Source: Akkermansia muciniphila (GTDB taxonomy: Bacteria; Verrucomicrobiota; Verrucomicrobiia; Opitutales; UBA953). From it: a stretch of DNA of 64,000 bases. The DNA lies in assembly GCA_943331445.1 (NCBI GenBank), contig CALQLO010000005.1:1-64000 (forward strand), given 5' to 3'. Of this stretch, positions 26,595-33,752 are shown in pieces (the first letter of the stretch is position 1; each line of letters starts with the position of its first letter). Made by a program: the position numbers and the translations under genes. The notes beneath the pieces were generated by a model. The model saw only the letters and a list, made by a program, of their open reading frames with translations, was not told the DNA's origin and ran no database searches.

Positions 26595-27692
26595 TTAGCG
26601 GATTGCTCCGCCGGAAAGCAGTGCCGCCAAGGCGGCTTCTTCTGGCACCGAGTCCGAGGTGCTGGCGGCACCGATGCCATCTTGCAGCACAAAGCGCAGT
26701 TTGCCTCCGCGTACCTTCTTGTCGCGGCGCATGGCGGCGAGCATGGGCTCGACGGGTAGAGGCGCGCGCAACTGGGTCGGTAGGTGGTGGGAGGCGATCA
26801 CCGCGGTGATTTGCTCGGCTTGGGCGGCGGTGCAATGGCCGAGGCCACAGGAGAGGCGGGCCGCCATGACGAGGCCGATGGCGACGGCCTCGCCGTGCAG
26901 GTAAGTGCCATAGCCGGCGGTGGCTTCGACGGCGTGGCCGAAAGTGTGGCCGAGATTCAAGAGGGCGCGCCCGCCTTGGGCGCTGGTCTCGCGCTCATCG
27001 TCGGCGACGACAGTGGCTTTGATTTCCACGCAGCGGCGGATGATCCGCGCGAGCAGAGGATGATTCCATGCCATTGGGGCGTTTTGTTCGAGTAGGCCGA
27101 AGAGATCGGCATCGGCGAGCAGGCCGTGCTTAATCACCTCAGCCATGCCGGCAGCGAACTCCCGTGCCGGCAGGGTGGCCAGTAGTTCGGTATCCGCCCA
27201 GACGGCGGTCGGCTGGTGGAAGTTGCCGACGAGATTCTTGCCCGCGGCTAGATTGATACCAGTCTTGCCGCCTACCGAGCTGTCGACCATCGCCAGTAAG
27301 GTCGTCGGTATCTGGTAGAAATCCACGCCGCGCTGGTAAGAGGCGGCCGCGAAACCGGCGAGATCGCCGATGACGCCTCCACCTAATGCGAAGACGGCCC
27401 CGTCGCGGGCGACGCCGCTGGCCGCGAGAAAATCCCAGACACGGGCGAGTTCCGCGGCAGACTTAGCCGTCTCGCCGTCTTGCGCCGTGACCAGTACGGG
27501 CATGAGCTTGGCGAGTTCCTGGGTTAATTCCGGCAAAGCCCGAGCCACGCCGGGCGAGGTCAGGGTGGCGCACTTCTGGCCAGCGGCAACGCGGCGAGCG
27601 GCGGTGGCAATGACCTCTTGGCGCAGGCCGGGGCCGATGCGTACGGGGTAGGAGCGTGCTCCTAGTTCGACGGTGACTGTCTCGGCCGGCAT
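26595..27692 (-). CDS. aroB: 3-dehydroquinate synthase
   Basis: The 365-residue NAD-dependent enzyme converts DAHP to 3-dehydroquinate in the shikimate pathway. It carries the NAD-binding GGGVIGDLAGFAAASYQRG, the substrate region PTTLLAMVDSSVGGKTGINLAAGKNLVG, EVIKHGLLAD, and zinc ligands in LNLGHTFGHAVE and LHGEAVAIG. Length is normal. It is the last gene of the ribBX-ribH-nusEB-ftsY-aroB run on the minus strand, 42 bases after ftsY, and abuts the convergent lipoprotein gene with no spacer. Confidence 0.97.
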   Translation of the reverse strand: MPAETVTVELGARSYPVRIGPGLRQEVIATAARRVAAGQKCATLTSPGVARALPELTQELAKLMPVLVTAQDGETAKSAAELARVWDFLAASGVARDGAVFALGGGVIGDLAGFAAASYQRGVDFYQIPTTLLAMVDSSVGGKTGINLAAGKNLVGNFHQPTAVWADTELLATLPAREFAAGMAEVIKHGLLADADLFGLLEQNAPMAWNHPLLARIIRRCVEIKATVVADDERETSAQGGRALLNLGHTFGHAVEATAGYGTYLHGEAVAIGLVMAARLSCGLGHCTAAQAEQITAVIASHHLPTQLRAPLPVEPMLAAMRRDKKVRGGKLRFVLQDGIGAASTSDSVPEEAALAALLSGGAIR

Positions 27693-27734
27693 GCACGCAG
27701 GCTGGGGCGTGAGCGTCCCGCTGGCAAGACAACC

Positions 27735-28640
27735 TCACGCACCCAGACCAAGGACGGAGCGTGCGTAGGCTTGGGCGTCGAAGGGCTGCAGGTCGGCCGG
27801 CTGTTCGCCGACGCCGATGAAACGCACGGGCACATTGAGTTCGCGGACGACGGCCACCAGTGCTCCGCCGCGCGCCGTGCCATCGAGCTTGGTCACGATC
27901 AAGCCGGTCAGGCCGACGGCTTCATGAAAAACTTTTGCCTGTTCGATGGAGTTCGCACCGAGGGAGCCGTCCAGCACGAGCCACTTTTCATGGGGAGCCC
28001 CCACGCAGGCTTTCGCCGTCACCCGGACGACCTTACGCAACTCCTCGAGGAGATGCGCTTTGGTGTGGAGTCGACCAGCGGTATCCAGCACGACGATATC
28101 GACGCCCCGGGCGGTGCCGGCTTTAATGGCGTCAAAGGCGACAGCCGCGGGGTCGGCACCCGCGGCACCACCGACGACTTGTACGCCAAGGCGATCCGCC
28201 CAGGCGGAGAGTTGTTCCCCAGCGGCGGCCCGAAAAGTATCACAGGCACCCAGGAGACAGGTCCGATTTTCCTGCTGCCAGCGCCAGGCGAGCTTGGCGG
28301 CGGTGGTCGTTTTGCCGGCACCATTGACCCCCAGCAGCATAATCACCTGCGGCTTGGCGGAAATGTCGAGCGCGGCGGGGGCTTCGCCCAAGGCTTTAAC
28401 GATAGCGGCGACCGCGGCCTCCGCGGGAGTCGTCTTGCGAAGGGCGGCATCCGTCTTCCAAGCAGCCTGCGCGGCGACGACGACTTCTTCGGCCGTCGCG
28501 GGCCCAAAGTCGGCGGCGATGAGTCGTTCCCGCAGCTGCTCCGCTGACTGCGCGTCGATCGGACGGGCCAGCAAATTGGCGACGGCTTCGGCCGTGCGGC
28601 TCAAGCCGGACTTCAGTCGCTCGAAGAAGCCGCCCGCCAT
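27735..28640 (-). CDS. ftsY: Signal recognition particle receptor FtsY
   Basis: The 301-residue SRP receptor GTPase docks SRP-ribosome complexes at the membrane. The N domain (four-helix, residues 1-90) is followed by the G domain: GVNGAGKTTTAAKLA (G1), DTFRAAAGEQL, VLDTAGRLHTK (G3), TKLDGTARGG (G4) and FIGVGEQPADLQPFD. The acidic A domain found in E. coli is missing, so this is a short NG-only FtsY, common outside gamma-proteobacteria. The usual DATTGQNA is DGSLGANS here. It lies 3 bases after the S10-NusB fusion gene. Confidence 0.96.
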   Translation of the reverse strand: MAGGFFERLKSGLSRTAEAVANLLARPIDAQSAEQLRERLIAADFGPATAEEVVVAAQAAWKTDAALRKTTPAEAAVAAIVKALGEAPAALDISAKPQVIMLLGVNGAGKTTTAAKLAWRWQQENRTCLLGACDTFRAAAGEQLSAWADRLGVQVVGGAAGADPAAVAFDAIKAGTARGVDIVVLDTAGRLHTKAHLLEELRKVVRVTAKACVGAPHEKWLVLDGSLGANSIEQAKVFHEAVGLTGLIVTKLDGTARGGALVAVVRELNVPVRFIGVGEQPADLQPFDAQAYARSVLGLGA

Positions 28641-28643
28641 GGC

Positions 28644-29426
28644 TTAGCTGCCCTCGGCTTTGCGCGGGTCGCGCCCGAGCTCTTCCTTATAACTATCGAG
28701 GATGCCGTTTACGAAGCGCTTGGATTCCTCGGTGGAGAACTCCTTCGCGATATCGACGGCCTCATTGATGCTCACGACTGGCGGGATGTCCGTCCGGCGC
28801 ATGAGTTCGAAAATGGCCACGCGCAGGATGGCGAGGTCGACGCGGGCGATGCGGGCGAACGCCCAGTTCTTAGCATACTTCCCAATCACCTCGTCGATGA
28901 GCGCCACATCCCGGATGACTCCCTGGATCAGCTCTTCGGCGAAGGAGAAATACTCGCGGGGCTGTTCGCGCTCGGTGAAGAAGTCAAAGAGGGTGGTGAC
29001 CATGTCGCCGTGGCGTTGGACTTCCCATGAGCAGAGGAACTGCATCGCGGCGACGCGATTATCATGACGGCGATTACGCTTAGCCGGCGCAGCGTTGGGG
29101 TCCGGAACAATCGGATCATCCGGGGCGACAATGCTAATCTCGATGCCCGTGGGCAGATTGATGCGGCGCATCACTTCGACGGTCTGGGCGGTCGAGTTGA
29201 TGATTTCGATATTCCGGCGATGGCTGCGGATCTCGTCTTGGCCGGCGGCCCGGTAGACTTCCACCTGCGAAGGGAGCGGGAAGGGGCCAGAGATGCGGGC
29301 TCCCGTTGGGGCCACGCTGGCGACGATGTCCGCCGCAGACTGGTCGATCATGCGGTAATCCACCCCCTTGATACGAATGCGGATTTTAGCCCGGGCGGAG
29401 GGCGAAATAGGAGAGTCGGGGTCCAT
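28644..29426 (-). CDS. nusB: S10 (NusE)-NusB fusion protein, putative transcription antitermination factor
   Basis: The 260-residue product has two recognisable domains. Residues 14-99 follow ribosomal protein S10/NusE almost throughout: AKIRIRIKGVDYRMIDQSA, then TGARISGPFPLP, EIRSHRRNIEII and TAQTVEVMRRINLPTGIEISI. Between GPFPLP and EIRSH there are 12 residues, where E. coli S10 has 22, so the extended loop that anchors S10 in the ribosome is cut short. A Pro/Ala/Asp-rich linker (100-117) leads to a full NusB (about 119-255: RVAAMQFLCSWE, LIQGVIRDV, ARVDLAILRVAIFEL, INEAVDIAKEFSTEESKRFVNGILD). S10 and NusB are known partners that bind boxA RNA in rRNA antitermination. The start ATG shares one base with the ribH stop (TGATG). 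A normal rpsJ presumably exists elsewhere. The antitermination role is inference from the domains. Confidence 0.93.
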   Translation of the reverse strand: MDPDSPISPSARAKIRIRIKGVDYRMIDQSAADIVASVAPTGARISGPFPLPSQVEVYRAAGQDEIRSHRRNIEIINSTAQTVEVMRRINLPTGIEISIVAPDDPIVPDPNAAPAKRNRRHDNRVAAMQFLCSWEVQRHGDMVTTLFDFFTEREQPREYFSFAEELIQGVIRDVALIDEVIGKYAKNWAFARIARVDLAILRVAIFELMRRTDIPPVVSINEAVDIAKEFSTEESKRFVNGILDSYKEELGRDPRKAEGS

Positions 29427-29962
29427 CAGTTCTGGGCGAAAGGGTCTTGGCCGGCGCGCTTACGTTCCTCGTCTTCGACTTGGTCGAGGCGTTCGCCGAG
29501 GGTGACGCGATGGCGGGCCATGGTGAGCGCGGCATGGCCGAATTCGGCCCCGCGGTCTAGGGCGCCGAGGCATCGCTCGACGGCCTGCTCGCGGGTATTC
29601 GTGACGACGATGCCGTTGATGACAGGCACTTCAGCGCGGAGAGCCACGTCTTGGAGCGCCTTGGCGGTCGAGTGCGCAATAATCTCGTGGTGTGGGGTGT
29701 CCCCCGCGACGACGACGCCAAGTCCGATGACGCAATCAAAGTCTCCGGACATCGCGGTCATGTAGGCGGCGTAAGGAATCTCGCCGGAGCCAGGGACTTC
29801 GATGATGCGGATATTGTCTTCGGCCACTTGGGCGGACCGGAGGGCTTTGACGGCGTTCTTACGCAGGGCCTGGACGAGTTCTCCATTATATCCCGCCGTC
29901 ACAATCGCGAAGCGGAGATCAGCGCCGTCGAGGGCGTCAGGGATGGGCTTATCTAGGCTCAT
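29426..29962 (-). CDS. ribH: 6,7-dimethyl-8-ribityllumazine synthase
   Basis: The 178-residue enzyme condenses the ribB product with 5-amino-6-ribitylaminouracil in riboflavin synthesis. Visible motifs are FAIVTAGYNGELVQAL, the substrate loop IIEVPGSGEIPYAAYM, GLGVVVAGDTPHHEII (catalytic His), and PVINGIVVTNTREQAVER. I start at ATG 29962 (MSLDKPIPDALDG); an in-frame TTG at 30010 would add 16 residues with no match. Neither has a ribosome binding site. It lies 68 bases after ribBX and overlaps the S10-NusB gene by one base. Confidence 0.95.
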   Translation of the reverse strand: MSLDKPIPDALDGADLRFAIVTAGYNGELVQALRKNAVKALRSAQVAEDNIRIIEVPGSGEIPYAAYMTAMSGDFDCVIGLGVVVAGDTPHHEIIAHSTAKALQDVALRAEVPVINGIVVTNTREQAVERCLGALDRGAEFGHAALTMARHRVTLGERLDQVEDEERKRAGQDPFAQN

Positions 29963-30030
29963 GGCAGAAGAACGGATGGCCGATGGAGGGGTTTCCTCCT
30001 CCGCCTGCAAGCGGAAACGGCGGAAAGTCC

Positions 30031-31107
30031 TTAGAAGGGAACTTGTTCGACGATTTCCAGCCCGTAGCCGCCAAGTCCGACCACCTTGCGTGGGTTATTC
30101 GTGATGAGTCGAATGCGGCGCAGACCGATGTGGGACAGAATCTGTGCGCCGATGCCGTAGTCGCGTGCATCCATCGTGCCAAGGCGGATGCCTTCTTGAT
30201 CGGCATGCATGCCGCCGAAGGGTTGGGTAACGTGGACAATGACGCCCCGCCCAGCTTTGGCGACGGCCTCAAAGCTGGCGGCTAGCGAAGTGCCCGCACC
30301 AAAAGCATCACCGCGGAAAAGGTCACCGAGCAGGTTTTCGCGCTGCACGCGCACGAGCGTCGGGGACTCGTCCGGGGTGCCGAGGGTGAACGCGAGATGC
30401 TGGCGGCCATCTGGCAGCGAGCGGTAGACGCGCAGTTTGAACTCACCCCAAGCCGAATGAAAATCACTCTCGGCCACGAGCTCAACAAGTCGTTCGCTGC
30501 GGTGGCGGAACTCGATGAGTTGCGCGATGGAAATCATGTGCAGCCCAAACTTCTTTTTGAGTTCGACGAGTTCCGGCAAGCGAGCCATCGAGCCGTCTTC
30601 GTTGAGGATCTCGCAAATGACTCCGCTGGGGTGCAGGCCGGCGAGTGAGGCGAGATCGACCGCGGCCTCCGTGTGACCGGCACGCTGCAAGACGCCCCCG
30701 GGGCGGGCCAGCAGCGGAAAGATGTGTCCGGGTTGAACCAACTCTTCGGGCTTCGCCTGTGGATTCGCGAGGATGGCGATAGTCTTGGCGCGATCGTAGG
30801 CGGAGATGCCGGTTGAGATGCCGTCGGCGGCGTCGACGGAGACGGCGAATGCCGTGCGCTGCGACTCACGATTCTCTGGGACCATCTGGGAGATGCCAAG
30901 CCGGCGTAATTGGTGCTCCACCGTCGGTACGCAGATCAGTCCACGGGCGTGCCGGATCATCATGTTGATGGTTTCCGGCGTGGCCTTGGAGGCCGCCATG
31001 ACGAGGTCGCCTTCGTTCTCCCGGTTTTCGTCATCCGTCACAATGACGAGCTTCCCCGCGGCGATGTCCGCGAGGGCTTCCTCGATGGTGTCGAAGGGCT
31101 CGTGCAT
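30031..31107 (-). CDS. ribB: 3,4-dihydroxy-2-butanone-4-phosphate synthase with inactive GTP cyclohydrolase II-like domain (RibBX type)
   Basis: The 358-residue product has an intact RibB domain (residues 1-200) with TDDENRENEGDLVMAA, RHARGLICV, DRAKTI and GHTEAAVDLASLAG, which makes the four-carbon unit of riboflavin from ribulose 5-phosphate. The C-terminal RibA-like domain (about 215-358) keeps RIRLITNNPRKV but has lost the zinc site. Where RibA has SECLTGD and RCDCG, this protein has RENLLGD and AFGAG, so all three Cys are gone (aligned positions N258, F269, A271), and the GTP-binding middle is shortened. It is therefore probably no GTP cyclohydrolase. ATG 31107 gives the normal RibB start; the longer frame from 31293 runs into the previous gene. 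Confidence 0.9.
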   Translation of the reverse strand: MHEPFDTIEEALADIAAGKLVIVTDDENRENEGDLVMAASKATPETINMMIRHARGLICVPTVEHQLRRLGISQMVPENRESQRTAFAVSVDAADGISTGISAYDRAKTIAILANPQAKPEELVQPGHIFPLLARPGGVLQRAGHTEAAVDLASLAGLHPSGVICEILNEDGSMARLPELVELKKKFGLHMISIAQLIEFRHRSERLVELVAESDFHSAWGEFKLRVYRSLPDGRQHLAFTLGTPDESPTLVRVQRENLLGDLFRGDAFGAGTSLAASFEAVAKAGRGVIVHVTQPFGGMHADQEGIRLGTMDARDYGIGAQILSHIGLRRIRLITNNPRKVVGLGGYGLEIVEQVPF

Positions 31108-31217
31108 GAGATAGAAGGAGGTTTGAACTTGGGAGTTCTGCTCGGCGGTGCAAGCGGGGAGATGGCTTCGGGTCGGCGGCAGGGGCTCAAACCTCACATT
31201 CTCAGCGGTCGGACGCC

Positions 31218-33707
31218 TTATTCGTAAGTGAGTTGTGCGGTTGCCTTGGTTGTAGCCGAGGAGACCGCACGGACCCAATACGCATTGAGCCAATCCGGGA
31301 AGACGAAGGTCTGCTTCTCGCCGGGCGCTAACTTGAAACTTCGGTAGGCCGCGAAGCGGCCGTCGCCGGCGGCATCGAGCTCGACGGTGATGGTCGTCTC
31401 GACGTCACCATGGTTGGCGAGCAGGAGGGTCTTCTTGTCGTAGCCGGTCATGAGGTAGGGATCCGAGGGCTTGCCCGCTTCGACGGCGCTTTGCTTCCAC
31501 GGGCCACCGCAACCGCGCGGCTTACCGAGCTGCCAGAGATCATCGGCGGCACCCACCCACACGGCGGCCTTACCGTCGTCGGAACGAATGATGTGGGGGT
31601 TGCTCTGCCCAGCGAGGCGCGCGTTGGGGTCGATGCCGCTGAGCACAAGCAAGCCGCGGTAAGAACAATAATCATGCACTGTGGTATCGCTTGTGGCGAC
31701 GGGGCGCATGCGAATCGCGCCCATGGCGTTGAGCGCCGGTAGCTCGTAGAAGGTGCCGTGGGCTTGAAGCAGGTCGCGCTCGGTGCAGACTTCGCGAGCC
31801 TTGCGCAAGGCACTCCGGGTGAGCAGTCCATCCTGCGCCGGCGAAGCCGAGCGCGGCAGTCGCCACCGCACGCCGCTTTCTTCAAAAATAACCGAGGCCT
31901 CATCCGCTGTCAGGACGCCCCGGGGAATGGCGGTATTCTTTTCAATGTAGGCCGCGACCTTCGGGTCGGTCTGCTTGGTGAGCTTCAGGTCGGCGGAGAG
32001 TTCGTAGGCGTCGCCCAGCGTGGTCTTGTCGTTGTCGACGGTTGCGGTGAGCACCGAGAGTGTGCGCAGATTGGCCCCGCGCGTCAGTAAGAACGCGCCT
32101 TGCGACGTCGCGTCGGTGGCCCGGCTCAGGCCTTTGAAGATCTCGCCGCGCCTGGTCGCCCGCGTGTCATTCGCTGCGTATTGGAAGGTGGCGGTGGCCT
32201 TGGCGACATCGCGGTCGGCGGTGATCCGGATCCAAGAACCTTTGATGACATGGTTCAGTTCAAGCCACTGCGAGCTGTGCTCTCCCGGATAGAGCGCCGC
32301 CTGGCCGTAGTGCATCCATGTCGGCACGACGTCCGCCCGGGGCGACCCGTAGATCTCGATCGTGAACATCGTCGGCTCGGTACCGTCGTACTTCAGAAAG
32401 AGAGCGCGCTTGTCGAAGCCCTCGCAGAGGAACGGATCCGAGGGCACGCCGGCTTTGACGGGCTCGTCGACCCACACGCTGCCGCGCCCGAGCGCCGGGC
32501 CGAGTTTATCTGGCGTGTCCAGCGAGGTGAACCAGAGGTTGGATTGCGACTGGCCGGGGCCGGCGAGCGTGCCCTTGGCGGGACGCTTGTTGAGGAATTC
32601 CGACTTGGCGGTGTCGTCACAGCCGAAGACGAGCCGGTCCTGCCAGCGCGTGAAGTCGCCGATGACTTTAAGGTAAGCGGAGCGCGGCGTGATGCCGGTC
32701 AGGTGCTTCGACGAGAAACCCGCGGGGAATTTCCAGAAGAGGCCGTGCATGGTCATCAGTCGCGAGCCTTCTTCGCCGATGTCGCGGATGCGCGGCCACT
32801 CGGTGTTCCAGCCGTGCGCGCCGTCGTAGGAGTGGCTGCCCTTGGGCAGGCGGTAGCTCGTCCACTTGCCGTCTTCCATCACCATGAGGATCAGCGAGCG
32901 GAAGTCCCAGCCAATCGTCCAGAGCGGGTCCTTCGCGGAATCGGCGTTGCCGTTCAGGCCGCCGGGGCCAGTGACTTCGGTGAACTGGTTTCGCCGGATG
33001 AGCGACCAGTTGCCCGCGCCGTTGAAGGAGCCAAGGCCGCCGCTGACGATCGTCGGGTCGATGAGTGCCTTCGCGCCCTGTTCGCCGTTGTTCGCGAGGA
33101 TGACCAATCCCTGGCCGGAGTAGAGTCCCTTGCCGTGATAACCAGGCAGCGTCGAGGTGATGGTCGCGGGGCTGGCCTCCGCGGTCTGGCCTGGCTTCGG
33201 GACGTTCTTGATCTCCTTGATGAGTCCCTTCACGGCGAGCGTACGGACGTCCACCTCATACAGGCCGTCTTCCATGGTGGCGAAGTAGACCTTGTTCTCA
33301 GGCTCTGTCAGGTGGCGGGCGTTGCCGGTGAGGCGACCGGGCATCAGCTTCGGCGGGATGACCCGCACCTCGCGTTCCGCACCGATGAAGTAAGGCCCGA
33401 TGATCAGTTGGTTCGACTCCTTATGAATCATACGGTTGGCCGGCGTACCGCCGACGCTCTCCGGTCGGATGATCTGCTGCAGGTCAGGCGTGATCTCGTA
33501 GAGCTTGTCACTCGAGCCATACGGTAGGTGTGGTCCATAGGTGATCACCCAGAGGCGGCCCGCCCATGGTACGACGGCCCCAGTGCCGCACTCGCCCTCG
33601 TTATTAAAATAGGCGAGCGATGGGTAGATGCCGGACCACTCTTGCGGGGCGGCCCCGGCTACTCCGGTGAGTAGGCAGAGGAGAAGGCCGAGGGGACGCA
33701 GGGGCAT
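31218..33707 (-). CDS. Large exported protein of unknown function
   Basis: I do not recognise a named family. The product (about 829 residues from the ATG at 33707) begins with a signal peptide, MPLRPLGLLLCLLTGVAGAAPQ, and reads as a beta-rich protein. It has WD-like phrases in the first half (GRLWVITYGPHLPYGSSDKLYEITPD, NKVYFATMEDGLYEVD). Two similar modules each include a phrase KAGVPSDPFLCEGFDKRALFLKYDG and EAGKPSDPYLMTGYDKKTLLLANHG, so an internal duplication of a PSDPxLxxGxDKxxLxL unit is evident. It is predicted periplasmic, secreted or surface-bound. It is separated from comEC by 45 bases and from ribBX by 110 bases. Confidence 0.75.
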   Translation of the reverse strand: MPLRPLGLLLCLLTGVAGAAPQEWSGIYPSLAYFNNEGECGTGAVVPWAGRLWVITYGPHLPYGSSDKLYEITPDLQQIIRPESVGGTPANRMIHKESNQLIIGPYFIGAEREVRVIPPKLMPGRLTGNARHLTEPENKVYFATMEDGLYEVDVRTLAVKGLIKEIKNVPKPGQTAEASPATITSTLPGYHGKGLYSGQGLVILANNGEQGAKALIDPTIVSGGLGSFNGAGNWSLIRRNQFTEVTGPGGLNGNADSAKDPLWTIGWDFRSLILMVMEDGKWTSYRLPKGSHSYDGAHGWNTEWPRIRDIGEEGSRLMTMHGLFWKFPAGFSSKHLTGITPRSAYLKVIGDFTRWQDRLVFGCDDTAKSEFLNKRPAKGTLAGPGQSQSNLWFTSLDTPDKLGPALGRGSVWVDEPVKAGVPSDPFLCEGFDKRALFLKYDGTEPTMFTIEIYGSPRADVVPTWMHYGQAALYPGEHSSQWLELNHVIKGSWIRITADRDVAKATATFQYAANDTRATRRGEIFKGLSRATDATSQGAFLLTRGANLRTLSVLTATVDNDKTTLGDAYELSADLKLTKQTDPKVAAYIEKNTAIPRGVLTADEASVIFEESGVRWRLPRSASPAQDGLLTRSALRKAREVCTERDLLQAHGTFYELPALNAMGAIRMRPVATSDTTVHDYCSYRGLLVLSGIDPNARLAGQSNPHIIRSDDGKAAVWVGAADDLWQLGKPRGCGGPWKQSAVEAGKPSDPYLMTGYDKKTLLLANHGDVETTITVELDAAGDGRFAAYRSFKLAPGEKQTFVFPDWLNAYWVRAVSSATTKATAQLTYE

Positions 33708-33752
33708 AGGCGAACTTTTTACCACGGCGGGCCCGAAGCAATAGTAAGAAAA

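Noticed and set aside
28644-29426. Two separate genes (rpsJ and nusB) overlapped by error
   Set aside because: The frame is continuous through a linker without stop codon, and no start codon with a ribosome binding site is seen at the NusB border; the S10 part has lost its ribosome loop.
30031-31107. Frameshift explaining loss of zinc cysteines in the RibA-like domain
   Set aside because: Sequence similarity to RibA continues in the same frame on both sides (VxxENLLGD and LITNNPRKV), so the residues were substituted, not shifted.
31108-31217. FMN riboswitch ahead of ribBX
   Set aside because: The 110-base gap between the exported-protein gene and ribBX shows none of the conserved RFN element blocks.
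32100-33527. A 475-codon plus-strand open frame opposite the large exported protein
   Set aside because: Shadow of a signal-peptide-bearing gene with internal repeats on the minus strand.
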